Source: Zanthoxylum bungeanum (Eukaryota > Streptophyta > Magnoliopsida > Sapindales > Rutaceae). Taken from it: 64,000 nucleotides of DNA. Numbering within the stretch: position 1 is the stretch's first letter; every line of letters starts with the position of its first letter. The notes under the pieces are model-generated. The model was given only the letters and a program-made list of their open reading frames with translations, made no database searches and was not told the DNA's origin. This document shows, in pieces, positions 35,785 to 48,941 of this stretch. The DNA is taken from positions 186,001-250,000 of the forward strand of contig SKCR01036761.1 of NCBI GenBank assembly GCA_019454045.1. The letters run 5' to 3'. Made by a program: the position numbers and the translations under genes.

Positions 35785-38165
35785 GATCAAATATTTTGAG
35801 TGATTCAAAGATTTTCGATATGAAGTTTTGAAAACTGTATCTTTAAAATTCATCGCGAGTTTTTGAATTGTTCAAAGATGTTTGATACGATCAAATAGAT
35901 GAATTTAGGGCAATTAGTTTAAGATTATTTTATGAATATGATTCTTACTCAATATTATTCTTCTACGATTCCATCATGATGGAATTGGTTGGTAGGAGGA
36001 ATCAAATCTTATATGATTTAATTCATTTGATATTGATTACTGAATTAGTTTCAATACTCTTGGGGATATACTACAGTAACACTAATTTATCCTTTTAATT
36101 AAGGTTCCATTAGTTTCTATAATTACATATATGATATGTATAAATAGAAAATTTGAATCTTGAAAAGTTTGAGATTTGAATCTTTTTTTTTATAATGGTT
36201 GTATAATTGAAAGTACTTACGCCTCCGAGGTACAAGTAAAATTTTTTCATTTATTTTATTTAATAGAATATTGTATTTCATTTGATAGAATACCTTTTCT
36301 ACAATCCCGAGTAATAAAATTATTTTATTACTTGATGTGTAAAATCGGATATTGACAAATGTAGAAAAAGAACTTGACTTATTAAGTCAAATGCGATAAA
36401 GATAAACTATAAATGGAACTACATAATTAATATGATGAAAAAAGCCTTAGACATCTTTCATATAAGTCCAATAGGATGTCTGAATCATTTGCGAAGTATT
36501 TGATACTTAATGGTTCAGATGTTTTCTTATCGAAGTAAATTATCCTATAACTTATAGTGGGAACGATATTTGATATCGATTCCGAAAGTTAGCATTAAAC
36601 CATAGATCTAAGATTGTTCAAAGCTTACTATGATCAAGTTTTGAATTTGATTGAGCTTTCGTTATGAATCGTTCTTAAAAGGTGCAAATGGTTTACGCAG
36701 CAAAAGCAAAGTGGGCTTATTAAATGTTTGACCTTTTTAGTATGATAGTAAGAAAAGTTATACTTAGCAATCTATTGTAGATTCCGAGGAAACTTTTCTC
36801 TAGTCGTACTAATTGAACAAATAAAGATTTGTTGGTTAATGTTAATATTAAACTGTGTATTTTAGCTAGGAATGCAAAGTGGCATTTTTGAATGGTTTCT
36901 TCGGATAAGAGATCTATTATGATTTCTTTCTTTGAAGAGTTCGTTCTGAAGTGGCCCTGGAGTTTGTATTCTGCTAAGATTGTAGTTTGGAATACTAGAT
37001 TATAGAGCATATTGTAGACTCAAATGAGCTTTCCAGAAATCTATGTTCTCTAATTTTGATATCACTCAGATTTTCTGATTTTATCAAAGTATAGAGAATA
37101 CATATGTTATAGTAGGGTTAGTGGAAGCGTACAAATTTCTTTCTAGTGTTATATATCAAAACGACATTATCATTATTAAGGTAATAATGAGATGTTTATA
37201 AGGTAAAAAGTTTACCCAAGTCTTATTTTCTCAGTGAAAGCAATAGGCGTAGTCTCTGTTATATTCGATATAAAGTTTTATATATGATATAAAACTAAGA
37301 GACTTGTGAGATATTCCATTAGTCTTTTATTAGATATGATCTAATAAGGACAATAAGACTATCTGTGTGACAGTTAGTATAATTATTTGACAGTTAGTGT
37401 GTCTCGTATATATAGTATTCATCTTTCTTAAAAGATGATTCCTTTTTCGAAAGAGAAATTGACTATAATGTCCAGTCAATCTTGTGCATCATAAGATGAT
37501 GGCATAATGAATACTATATTATGTGCGATTAAAAATATCAATTTAATCGTAAATGTTATGAGCTATTTTGATACCCTGTAGACCATACGATAGGTCTTGA
37601 AATATGTTCTTTGTTATCTTTGAGATATTAAGAACGAGTTTATTATTCATGAAGAATTTAGTATGCAACCATTAGGGTCAGATTAGTTTTGAGTCTAATT
37701 ATGACATTAGACAGTCTATGTCATATAGAGTCAGAAAAGATGCAGTGTAAGTGTCACATATGATTCTACCGTGAGTGGAATTAGTTGTAACTTATGAAGT
37801 ATTGACTTATGAAGTTACATGATGACCTTTTAGATTAAAAGTTTTGACATTAGTGTTGTGCATGCGGTTGTCTGATAGTATTTTGGATTTGATCCCTAAA
37901 TACTTGGACAACTCAATAAATATAGCACAATATTGATATCACATCTGAGAACTATTGATGTGGAACTTAGGTTCTACATAATATGTTTGATGCTGCCCAA
38001 GGGAAACATTTGAGATTGTTAGACAAACTCAAAATGTAATAGCGGACCTACTCGCTTATGCCTACCTCTTGAGTGCTAGGTGAGTTCTTGAGGGCCATGC
38101 ATATACGATACACATTAAGATGTGATATGATGTCATGGATTGACACTAGAGCAAGTGGGAGAAAT
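35785..38165 (+). pseudogene. A2 pol remnant (3' part of internal region)
   Basis: Heavily decayed copia pol. Near 35960-36030 the translation still resembles the integrase Glu block (MMELVGRRNQILYDLIHLI against GVSERRNQTLLDMVRS of A3). Near 36870-36900 the string caaagtggcatttttgaatgg corresponds to the RT block TAFLNGF. Near 38030-38060 ataatgtaatagcggaccta corresponds to the RNase H end (NVADPL). It closes with the polypurine tract gagcaagtgggagaaat at 38150-38165. No frame is open for more than a few dozen codons. Confidence 0.65.
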
Positions 38166-40115
38166 TATTAGGGTTGGTGCTCGGAGCGCCAATTCGGATC
38201 GTATTTGTGTTCGGTTCATGAATATCAACAATTATTTTTCCCATAATATTACACATTTATGGTAACATCTTTTATCTTTTAAATATATATTCGATCTAAT
38301 TTGATTAGATTGAAACTAAATCTGGTTTAGTGATATATATATATATATATATTAGATAAAGACCTGAGGATTTACAACGTAATGCGTAGTTACAACATAA
38401 GTTATAATTGAAATTGGGAAGCGCCACTATAAATCGTATATTCTCAAATAAAGTTCCTGGTCAAGATTTACTAACACTGGTCGGTTAGTAAAATCCGCTG
38501 AGACCAGTGCATGTCGTATATCGGGACTTGGTCCGATGGTTTATCCCAATGAACTATGAGTCTCGAGAGACTCGTATAGACGTATATGTGTTTATTTGAT
38601 AAACACAGAACGACTCACCGAAGATTTCCTAATATATGGTACACCAACGTCAATAGGAATATTCTCGAGCTGAGTAGCATAGTGGTCATTCGACTTGAGA
38701 TACCACTTTGGATATATGAGACATCCTCCACACTTTGATGGTAATCACGTCATCGATCTATTTAGATCAGACCTCCGCCTGTTCGTTGGGTGTGGACTCA
38801 TGCTCATGATATCTTGTGAGTATCAGATAGAATCTGTTAGTCTTGTGTACAAGGTATAGGTCCGTCAGTCATGTGTGTAGGGTATAGTATCCTGCACGTG
38901 TTTGCGATCATGTAATTCAATGGTCGTAGTACAGTGCGGAAAAGAGTTTCAAGTGTTATTTATAGATCGTAAATTTGTAAGTTGATTATATTATAACTGA
39001 GGGATTTGACGTTCTCATCTATATCTCTGGTATAATTTGGATAGCCTGTGACGAAATAATTATACGTATGTGATGATCTCGACTTGCATAGTTCAGCGAG
39101 ATAATCCGTAGTCGTCATAATTTATGAGTGGGTAAATTATGGACATAAAATTAGATTTCATGACGGATATACCTGAACTTAGAGAGTCCCACAATATGAA
39201 ACGTATTCGCTAAGCACTAGGGCAATTTGTTATGAATAATACTGATTATTTATAATATATTATCGGATTAAATTAGTTAATTGGAATCGTTTAAGTAGTA
39301 AACGAAATTACACATACCGGGGTTATCTTAATGTGTATTTGTATTTGATACATAATTAGATTAGATATACATTAATTGGTAAAATATCTTTTGACACATA
39401 TAAAGTACATAAGACAAACTTAATTAATTATTTAGATAATTATTAATTTTTACATTACATGTGTAAAAATTTGACCATTTATTATATATATTAATTGTAA
39501 TATATGGATAAATGAGATGCCATGTGGATGGCTTTTACCAAGTATTTCTATTTAATTAAAATTATTTTAATCATTGACTTTTTTCTTTTCCACTCAACGT
39601 CACTTTTTGGGTTTTAAAAAGAAAATTGTTTTCTTTCTTTTCTTATGTGGTTGACTTGAAAATCCCTACCTTATTCATCCTTCAAAAAAAGTCCAATGAA
39701 GAAAGAAAGAAGAATCTCACACACAACAATAAAGTTTGAAGAAATTAGAAGATTAAAAGTAATCTTTCAGTTTCTTTAACTTAGAAAATTATTTCTTTGT
39801 TGTTCTTGTGTTTTTGCAATGGTTGTAGAGATTATTTATAACTTTAATTTTGGGGTTTTTTGGATTGCATGATGGATTGAGAAGCTAGATGCATTTGTAA
39901 GCTTATTTTGAATTAGATTAAGGTAATTTGGATTCAATTTGTTGTTGGACAATTTAGTTGTCATTTTAGAGTGTAATGACCACTCTTATTAAGCATAGAA
40001 TTTTTCTAGTGGTCTTCTTTTGTGGTGACTTTGAATGAGTGTTAGATTAATTAGATTAATCTTGATAAAATTGGATTTAAGCATGAAAAATGGACTTTTT
40101 CATATCCAGACCAGA
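38166..40115 (+). mobile_element. A2 downstream LTR, first part
   Basis: It starts TATTAGGGTTGGTGCTCGG (TG to TA at the terminus) after a polypurine tract. It keeps family landmarks such as gacttgagataccact, the ccgcctgttcgttgggtgtgg block and gtcattttagag...catagaatt. An (AT)10 microsatellite lies at 38333-38352. It is interrupted at 40116 by a gypsy-like solo LTR and resumes at 44598. Confidence 0.75.
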
Positions 40116-41870
40116 TGTAACATCCCGCCTAGGCCAGGATGCTACCGGTAGGGGACAGGAGAACCCATCTTCATAAGCCTCTGATTCTGACGAAATTTCG
40201 GCATGATGTATGCAGAACATCATGCAACCTGGCCCATAGCCAGCATCCATATACAACATAATCATCAAATCTCAACATCAAGGCCTCAGACCTGAACTCA
40301 ATGAACAAAAACTAAATCAATTGGCCTCCGGCCAGGACTCAAAATAAAACTAAGCTATTACATCATTTATACAAATGAGATACAAATGCAAAACCATACA
40401 AAGGGCCGTGAGGACCCATAACTCGACCCAGGACTCAAATACTCTCCTGACTGCAATTGGGGCGATCCACTGTCTTCAAAGTCTTCACCGGACTTCTGCT
40501 GGTTCTATATGACCGCTACTGACCTGCAAAACTACAAACTGTCGTGGTGTGAGTCATAAGACTCAGTAAGTAATCATGCAAATATATATAAATTCTGAAT
40601 TAGCTATACAATTCCTATCTATTACAGAGACACATTATTCTTTCATCCATCCTTTTACCTGATCATACATATACTTAAATTTCTATTAGCATTCACATTA
40701 CAAGCATTTATCACGCGTCTGCTACACTACTTTGACATCTTAGTATTCACCTGCTTATTCTGGTGTTTCACTATTTCCCAAACATATTACATGCTTCTAA
40801 TCCTTTATCTGATTACTCACATACTTAAATTTTGTTTATCGTTTATAAATTAAACGTCTTAATACATGTACACATATACATCAAATTTTTATATTACTGA
40901 CTGCCATGTCATTATTAAAACTCCTCTCGTCTAATCACATTAAGACTCATCATGTTTTTGCTGCGCTACACTAATTTCTACTTTCTCTCTATACTCATTA
41001 CAAGTCTGATTCATGTTTTTTTTACTATAACTTTCTCTCTTTCATTATCTTGAAATATCATCAAGTCGGAAAAATAAATATTTTTTCTTTCAAATATTTA
41101 TCACTCTACTTAGACTCTACTTAGATCATGCTGACATTCGAAAAAATAAATATTCTTTCTTTCAAATATTTATCACTCTACTTAGATCATGCTGACATGT
41201 ATGAATGTAATTATATAATCACGTACTAATATTCACAAGGAGAATCTCTTATAAAGCTCTACATCTCATACCAACCATCATCTACAAATACATGTAAACA
41301 TAATAATGATAACATGTATCAATGTTAACTACATGCATCTAAATGTACTCATGCTATAACACATTAACATCAAATATATGAATCTCAAATGATTTAATAG
41401 AATTCATGACTTATATGCAATAATTGCAAATCAAACTTTACTTCAACATGCTGTGCCTTTAGAACATGTTTTGTGAAATCCTTTTCTGAAGAACTCTTTA
41501 TTAAAAACATTACTCGAAAACTGATTTCTGTTTTAAAAATCTGAATCTTTTATAAAACCAATGTTTCTGAAAACTTTCTTTTCTAATGAGCTCTTTCTGA
41601 AAACTGTAACTAAAACTGAAATCTGAAAAGCTGTTTTTAAACTCTGTTTCTGAAAACCGTGTACTATAATCTGGTTTCTGAAATCTAGGCACTAAAAATC
41701 TGAAAACTGTGTGCTGAAAACTGAAAATACTCGATGCCCATACATAAGTAGTTGACGTAATTGAGTGTGAGAGACAAATGAATCGAAAATTTCATGTTTG
41801 GTTCGGGAAGGGATCATGGAAGTTTTGAGATGAATGGAAAGTGGCAGCATCGCTGAAATCTGATAGTACT

Positions 41871-41996
41871 AGATGCCCAGGACAACAACTCAACTGGTAG
41901 CATCTCTGAGGCTGGTGGTGCCCTACGTCCAGGACAAACACTCAACTGGCAACGTAGAGCTCTACACCCAGGACAAAAACTCAACTGGCAGTGTAG
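41871..41996. repeat. three 35-nt hairpin repeats with constant loop, variable stem
   Basis: Units at 41871-41905, 41923-41957 and 41962-41996, all 35 nt. Stems are agatgc/gcatct, ctacgt/acgtag and ctacac/gtgtag. Inside them cca pairs with tgg, and the loop ggacaa.a.actcaac is nearly invariant. The stem bases change in pairs from unit to unit. A possible decayed half unit (gtggcagcatcgct) lies upstream near 41841. Confidence 0.75.
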
Positions 41997-44175
41997 CCAC
42001 CACTAGGGACCAGGTACACGATCCTAAGCCGCCATCCTGGCCCCACATGTGCACATGTTCTCTGTAACCGTCAATTCCAACTGTGATAGTTACACACTGG
42101 AGTGAGGTTTTACCTCATGCCCCGAAAACCATAAAACCATGATATGGATCTCAAAACTGTAAAATATTTTCTGAAATGCATCTTATTTCAAAAACATCTG
42201 AAACTTTTCTTTAAAACATTTTGAGCTTCAAAATCATTCTTTATTTCAACTCGATTTCTGAAAATGCATGTCTTATATTTCTTTCTACCCTAACCGTGCT
42301 TTCTTGTAGTGTCATACATGCACATGTACATATTTATACATACTCATAACTTAATGGCATATGCATTCTATTCCTTACATGCTTTTTCTATTCTTATCAT
42401 ACTTTACGAATACCTCACATGTTCAAGTTAACTTGTATTAGCTCTTCGACCATAATATCATATCAACTCAACTTTACATTCATCTTATGCTCAAACACTC
42501 TCATGCTAGTCAAACATAAGCCAATATTACAAATTCCATAGTTATGCATGCACACATAATTTATATTCATTTAAACATACATCAAGATACTAGTACACAA
42601 AACACATACTTACCATATAGAAGCTTACCTGTTTCTCCGTGTATACTTACCCACTTCACATCCATAAGCTATAAACATCTCCTAATGAATGTTTCATACC
42701 TCATCATATCATATTGTTATCTAAACTTGCATTCGTGTTCAATAATCGAGTTTACTTAGCTTACTTCTACAATATGTTCATTATATGTTATTACTCAGAT
42801 CTCTATATTTCATGCTTATACCTATGCATACGCACTAACATAATTATTTATTCCTGCCCACATACATGCATATTTACTCTTACATGTTTATACTTATCTA
42901 TATATATACATATATATCTTATCATTTTTTTCTACTTTCAATCTCAGGTCTACGAGCATCTTACTTGCATTATTTTATATATATATATATATATAATAGA
43001 TATACACACACACTTTGTTACATGGTTATAACTACACTTATATCGTTTCTTTACTATCTAAATTAGAACTGAACATATAACACAAGCGTTCATCGCATGA
43101 GTTACTTACCTGGCTAGGCGGACACTCCAAACCTCGGTCCGATCTGTCAAAACAAATCATAAAACGAAATCAGAACCGCTATTTGCGGAACTTCCTACTC
43201 ATCTATAATAAACTTCTTGACTTTTCTGAAACATACGAATCCTCTCTGATTCTACCGGTCAAGCTTAATTACTCTAATATATGCTCGTATATTGTTCTAA
43301 ACTAACTAGATGGTTCAGATTCTCATTTTACGCGTTTGCGGCAAAACTTGCGGAAAAGTTTCCGCAAACGCTACGGAAGGGTCTCGAACCCTCCGAACTA
43401 ATCCGGTATTACTCAATTACCATCGCAATATCATATTTATATTATCTTCATGATTACAGTCATCTACGCTCAGTCGCGCGAGAAACTCCGTTTTACCGGA
43501 AACTCGCTAATTCTACTGGATCGATCTAATCTATTCCGTTTCTCCCCGGATTCTACCACATTTATCGTTTTAACAAATTAAAACATGTCCAATTCATTTC
43601 ATGCTAATTCGCTAAACTACGGAACTACCGGAAATATCCGAATATAAATCGTTACACTTTAAAATAACAAATTCTAAACGGAGAGTCGTACCGAAATTCC
43701 GAGGCCATATTCGGACTCTCATCGGCCATACGAACGCGCTGGTGTCATCGGAATTTCGATCGGAGCTACTGTTCATCGTGGGTCTACTATTCACAAGCCG
43801 CTTTCTTCCTCGTTTCGCGAGCAATCGGCCGCTGTTCGGCAAAATCGACTTCGCATACTCCTAGTACTCTCCGAGAGCTTCGATTTGGTAGGTGGCTCGG
43901 GTCGTGAAACGAACCGACGAGCCGGGATCGGGAAACCCACTTCACGCCTCTTTCCTCCTCTTTTTCCCGCCGTTCACCGGCGTTTTGTGTAGCCTCTGGC
44001 CACCATCAGATGCACGGTGGCAGGACGCTTCATCCTCGACCGTCGCGCCTGCCGGAGGTGGCCGGGAAGTGGCCGGCGCAAGCAACGCTTAAGGGAGGCG
44101 AAATTTGGGGGTGGGGGGCCGAATTTGAAGGGTTTAGGAACTTTGCCAATTTTGCAATTTTTAAAAACTTGAGAC

Positions 44176-44183
44176 TTTATATA
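44176..44183 (-). promoter_or_regulatory. possible TATA box of the solo LTR
   Basis: On the minus strand ctatataaag lies about 410 bases inside the LTR, upstream of the GC-rich stretch. It would drive leftward transcription. There is no other supporting evidence. Confidence 0.4.
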
Positions 44184-44597
44184 GTTCTCTGGAAAATATC
44201 AAAAAGTTCCCCGCATAATTGCAGTTTAGCCCCTATCATGGAACTTTCTGGAATTTCGCATTTTCGGAGCCCTTCTGACGCGATTCGCGAAAAGTGCTCA
44301 ACACAAAAGTTGTTCGTCCTGGAAAAAAGAGTTCGATTATTCAAGAATCAACTCGATCGGAGTTCGTTTGCTAATTCTATGACCAAAACTGTAAACTTTA
44401 CGCGTTTTACGAAAATCGCGCAACTGACTTTTAATCACAAGCATTTTCCAACGCGACGAATATTCATAATATATATAATTCCAACTCATATATCATCACT
44501 TGAACTCTTGTTCTTCATTATTATCCTGATCCGAGGCTATAATGTCAGTCCGGGAATCTTCTAGAACAGTCCCGAAAATCTGGGATGTTTTACCAGA

Positions 44598-45213
44598 TCT
44601 GGAAAATCTGGTATTTTGATGATGAAATATATGTCATTTAGATGTGTTGGATGTATATTGGGAGTTAGGATAATTTCCAGAAATTATTTCGGAGTGAAAA
44701 TAAGTGAAACAGTGAAAAACAACGTTACCAGATAAGTTTTTGAGCTTACCGATAATGTATGCCAAAATAATGAATTGGTCACTGTTTAGACAGCCCATGA
44801 ACTTCCCAAATACTATTGGAACTGACCTGGACAGCCCCAATGTGGTCTCGGTTGGTCGGTTCGACTAAAATGCATTTTATGCTATTTTGCGAAAGATTAT
44901 TTTCATAAAAGTTTCCTAATGTCTTCATTATTAATTATGTCCTTATGATATCGATTATTTTCATGAAAGTTTAATGGTCAAGTTAAGTTATAGTTTTCGG
45001 GGTAGAATTAAAATGTTGAAAATTTGATCTAGATTAAATATATGCATTTGATGTAGAGTAAAACTCACTTTAGGAAAATCCCCGTTAAATAAGGCTTTAT
45101 AGTAACTAGTATTAGGAATACTTGTTTCTTGGTCCGCCTTATCAGTACGGATGTGAATGATTTTCAGATGTTGTAGTTGTATCATGCCAAAGCTGTGCAG
45201 TTATGGCTGATGG
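44598..45213 (+). mobile_element. A2 downstream LTR (end) running into a second internal region
   Basis: 44598 to about 44935 matches 24346-24625 of the A2 5' LTR. At about 44935 it jumps to sequence matching 24915 onward, past the LTR end and primer site, so about 290 bp spanning the LTR/internal boundary are deleted. It then follows the A2 leader (tagttatagttttc, ggtccgcctt, atgccaaagctgtgcagtta) to 45213, where homology ends. The piece is therefore LTR plus leader, not a 3' terminus. Confidence 0.65.
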
Positions 45214-46418
45214 TAGTTGACCGGCGTAATCACACGCGTATAACGCAAGCGCACGTATCGTTCAAGTAGTATAAAAATATCGATCCCACGAGGACTTAAT
45301 TTCTACTATTGTTATTAATTGTTGATTCTATTTATTTACATGTATCTAATTAGAGAGAGAATAGAATGATTGCTTGATTGGTTGGTTGAATGTGGATTTG
45401 CTAAATAAATAAATAAATAAAAATACAAAAGAAAATACTAAGGAAAATAACAAAAGACACAAATATCTAGGGTTGTGATTTTACACAATATTATTCTATT
45501 GATGAATTGATTCTTTTATATATGTGTAACAAATCAGTTTGCTAACCTGGAACACGAAAATATATAAAAGCCTCTGTCGATGGTCAGACACAAATACCCA
45601 AATAACCCAATTAATCATATGTCTATGTTAACCAAGTTACCTGAATTCATTAAGTTCAAGTTCAATTATGGCTACCCCCGCCCGACAGGTATATGTCTAT
45701 CCTGTAAGGAAAACTATTAAAGGGTTATTTATCCTCAAGGAAGATCGTGAGCTATTGAATCTAAGGCTGAAACCTAAAATCTCTTTTCCAAGTTCATTTT
45801 AAGTTTACCATATCAATCTTATTGGTGATCAGGCAATAATAAGCATTAGGCTTAAGATTCAATAAACAAACTAAGGAATTACCCATAATATAATTAAATC
45901 AATTATTAAGCATGTTAATATTGTGTTTCATCACTTCCATAGAATAAAAATAAAATATTGGGGTTAGGGGATCCACCTTTACTATTTCTAATTTAGAAAT
46001 CTACCTTATTAGAATATAGAAATTATCACTGATATTACCAACCGACCATATAAGCGGTATCTTGATTAAATCAGATTTTCAATTAAGTCCACCCGACCAT
46101 AAAGACGGTGTTATTATTTATCCATAACCAGCCATATAGGCGGTAATCACATTATGTCAAATAAATAAAACCAGCCATTAAGGCGGTATAACCTTTAGTT
46201 TTAAATTATAATTTCCATATTATAATAAAGGGAGATTAGTCTAAACTAAAATAATAAAAGCTTCACCCTTCCCCAGTGGAAATTTAACTACTAAACATAA
46301 AATAAAATAAAATAAAATAAACTATTACTATTACTGAAAATAAAAATACATAATTTAAATACTAAAAATAAATACAAACAAAATGCAATCCTGAAATTCC
46401 TTACAAAAACCTAAGGAA
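45214..46418. repeat. unclassified repeat segment
   Basis: It starts abruptly with accggcgtaatcacacgcgt and includes cgcaagcgcacgtatcgttc and atcgatcccacgaggactt, wording often met in untranslated parts of plant LTR elements. There is no reading frame of note. It contains an AAAT microsatellite (about 45402-45425), an AAAAT run (about 46298-46322) and four short hairpins. It ends where B2 is inserted. Function and family unknown. Confidence 0.4.
46041..46187. repeat. four short GCC/GGC hairpin motifs
   Basis: accgaccatataagcggt (46041-46058), acccgaccataaagacggt (46091-46109), accagccatataggcggt (46127-46144) and accagccattaaggcggt (46170-46187). Each can fold with acc and gcc arms against ggc and ggt around an A/T loop. 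Spacing is 36-50 bases. Confidence 0.6.
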
Positions 46419-48429
46419 TGTTGGGTTTTCTAGGTCAAACCAAGATCAATTAAGCAAATGAAATGTGTGAATACATCAAAGTAAGATGGCGGAAATACTC
46501 ACTTTGATCGGTTTTGCGATGCGTTGAACACAAAAAATTTCTTCCTTGAAGTTTCGGCCAAGCCCTTTGTTGTGCTCCTTGTGTTGATCTTCAAGCTCCA
46601 AGCTTTGAATGTTGATTCCAAGCTCATAGATGGGTTTCCCTATCACCTTTGAATGACTCATTGGATGTGCTAGCATCTTGAAAAATTGCAACAATTTTTC
46701 TTCATCATCTTAGCAAGATTCGGCCAAGCCAAAAATGGGAGAGAAAATGAGAGGGCCATTCGGCCAAGGAGAGGAATGAGAGAGAGTAAAGTGTGTTGTG
46801 TGTCTTTGTTATTTTGTTTTCTAAAAACATATACCAAAAGTCCTTACAAAATTTGGTAAAAGATTTTCCAAAAAGCAAAAACCAATTTTGGAGGCAAAAT
46901 GACATTTATTGCCCACAACCACCACCATCATGAATAGTGAATGGTTGTCAATCACCAAAAGATGACTTGACATCCATCACTAAAGTGACAGGTGATGTGA
47001 CAAACGATGTGACTTGTGGCCGCACATGATTCAAAATCGGAGTGGCCTCGCAAACACATTCCGGGCTCGGGTTCGTTAATTCCTAATTAACGAATTTTCT
47101 GTTGCGACGTAATTAAATCAAATTTAATTAAATAATTATGCCTAGTAAAATTACTATTCACGTCACTCACGAATTAATTCTAAATCAATTCGTTAGCCCG
47201 AATTAAAATCCAATTTTAATTCCGTGTCGAAATCTAATTTCGTTTAATATATCGAATATATTATTTTATCGATTAATTCCAAATAATCGTTCTCTCTCTT
47301 TAAATAATATTTTATCCCAGATAAAATATCTCTGTAATTAATCCTAGATTAATTTTCTCTCTCTTATAATTAATCTCATATTAATTATGTCTGAGTCATA
47401 CGTCATCGGTGAATCTTCGGGAAGCGACCCATGAGATCCCTGGATATGTTGGCAGTAAATCCGGTCGTCAGACTATCCGAACACGTACGTACCTAGTACT
47501 ATGTTTTTACCGATTTACAAGACATGGTTGGCTTCTAGCAAAGCACCGTGCCTACCCAATTCTCCAGAAATATTCTTAAAGGAATATGTAATCTGTATCA
47601 GGCGTAGTATACGTAGTATTGCGTATTGCGATCCAGTATCGGATGTCACATGCAAGGCATGGGGCTGGAATTGTGTCTTCCTCGTACGAAGCATATATCG
47701 GATCTCTGGTAACTAGTCTTTATAATCGGATAAACATGACTTAGTCATATTATCCCGATAGCTGCAGCATACAAGAGTACCAGTTCCTTATCCTACGTGA
47801 TCATCATCTCCATATGACTGAAGTGATACTTCCATTTTGACATCACACCCAATACACTATGACTCTTAATATACCCAGAAGAGGCGTACACAGAACCTGT
47901 TAAAGCCCTGGACGACCAAAGCCAAAGTATATTGATTATCGCAAGTATTAGCGATGCAAGTCTCAGGTTAAGACCAAATACACCTACCCTGATTCGGACT
48001 TCCATAGACACATAGTCATACTACTAATGGAATTCTGATGGGTATATCCAGAGCGAAGTTGTTTCCGTACCATCGATAAACACAACCTCCTATTACACTT
48101 GCATGAGTATCTAATACCCAAATATATGAGAACTATGTCGTTATGCTCCCATAACACGCACAAGTGCAATACTAGTCTATTCCGCATTATCGATGTCCAT
48201 TCTCGATAATACTACGACTAGGGATGTTTTAATGATTAAACCTTAGTGGATTAATATTGTCTCATATCTTATTAATCTGGAACTAATCATATGGACTTTT
48301 ATCATTTATATATCCAGGTAATCCAATTACAAATGATAAAAGAGCAATTTCCTTTGTCACATAGTTAATTTGTACAACAACACCATGTTATGTACAAATA
48401 GTGATGCTATGTGTCATAATTGTCCAACA
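46419..48429 (-). mobile_element. B2 3' LTR
   Basis: 2011 bp, TGTTGGGTTTTCTAGG to ...AATTGTCCAACA, the reverse complement of the B LTR. Left flank aggaa. The polypurine tract reads atctcccacttggcctatag on plus from 48430. It is more diverged than the two LTRs of element B. Confidence 0.88.
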
Positions 48430-48941
48430 ATCTCCCACTTGGCCTATAGCCAATCACTCAAGTGTCTTACACTTGAACTATGTACTGGTCGCTCAAACTT
48501 CTGTCTAGAAACAGCTTCCGTCAGCGGATTTGCAAAATTATCATCTTATGCGATTTATTCGATCATCACATCGCCACGATGTATAATCCGAACGAATCAG
48601 ATAAATAGTTGAAGTATATACTTGGATCGTTGATGAGACCATTAATTCTTTAGCCTGTGCTGTAGCCTAGCTCAGCTGCTAACAGAACTACTCCTAATCC
48701 AATTAGGATTATATAGATGCAAAGTGCTTCTATTGTTGTCTCAGCTGTAGCAATATTCCGCTTTTATTGTTTATTCGGCAACAGTATCTTGCTTGGAAGA
48801 TTTCCAGCTCATTGTTCCGTTATTTAAACTATATAGTACCCTTATTCGACTTATAGTCATTTTTGTCGGTTTGGAAACTTGCAACGGTGAACCCAGTCAC
48901 TTCAAGTTCTCCTCCTCCATAGCTTAAGAAAGCATCCTTAG
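48430..48941 (-). pseudogene. B2 RNase H, 3' segment
   Basis: The minus strand encodes the end of copia RNase H and the stretch up to the polypurine tract. It is colinear with 56287-56793 of element B and includes the equivalents of LEVTGFT, the AAAEEAIEA region and NPLT near the end. Frames are broken. It is separated from the rest of pol by element B. Confidence 0.75.

Larger units (their letters stand above)
40116..44592 (-). mobile_element. 4.5-kb solo LTR, gypsy-like, nested in the A2 LTR
   Basis: It begins TGTAACATCCCGCC and ends ...TGGGATGTTTTA, a near inverted match of about 12 bp, and is flanked by ccaga at 40111-40115 and 44593-44597. The A2 LTR resumes seamlessly after it. TGTAACAnCCC ends are typical of plant gypsy (Tekay-like) LTRs; that lineage call is inference. 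Orientation is taken from a TATA box on the minus strand at 44176-44183 and a CAGGTAAGTA donor-like site near 43110. It has a GC-rich part (about 43880-44110), an AT run at 42976-42995, three hairpin repeats, and no pol domain. Open frames inside are not supported as genes. Confidence 0.75.

Noticed and set aside
42540..43070. Overlapping 66-105 codon frames in an AT/pyrimidine-rich stretch.
   Set aside because: Low-complexity translation (Tyr/Ile/Leu repeats) over microsatellites; no start context or domain.
43892..44564. GC-rich open frames of 66 and 184 codons in the gypsy-like solo LTR.
   Set aside because: They run opposite to the inferred LTR orientation and cross the TATA box; composition alone explains their length.
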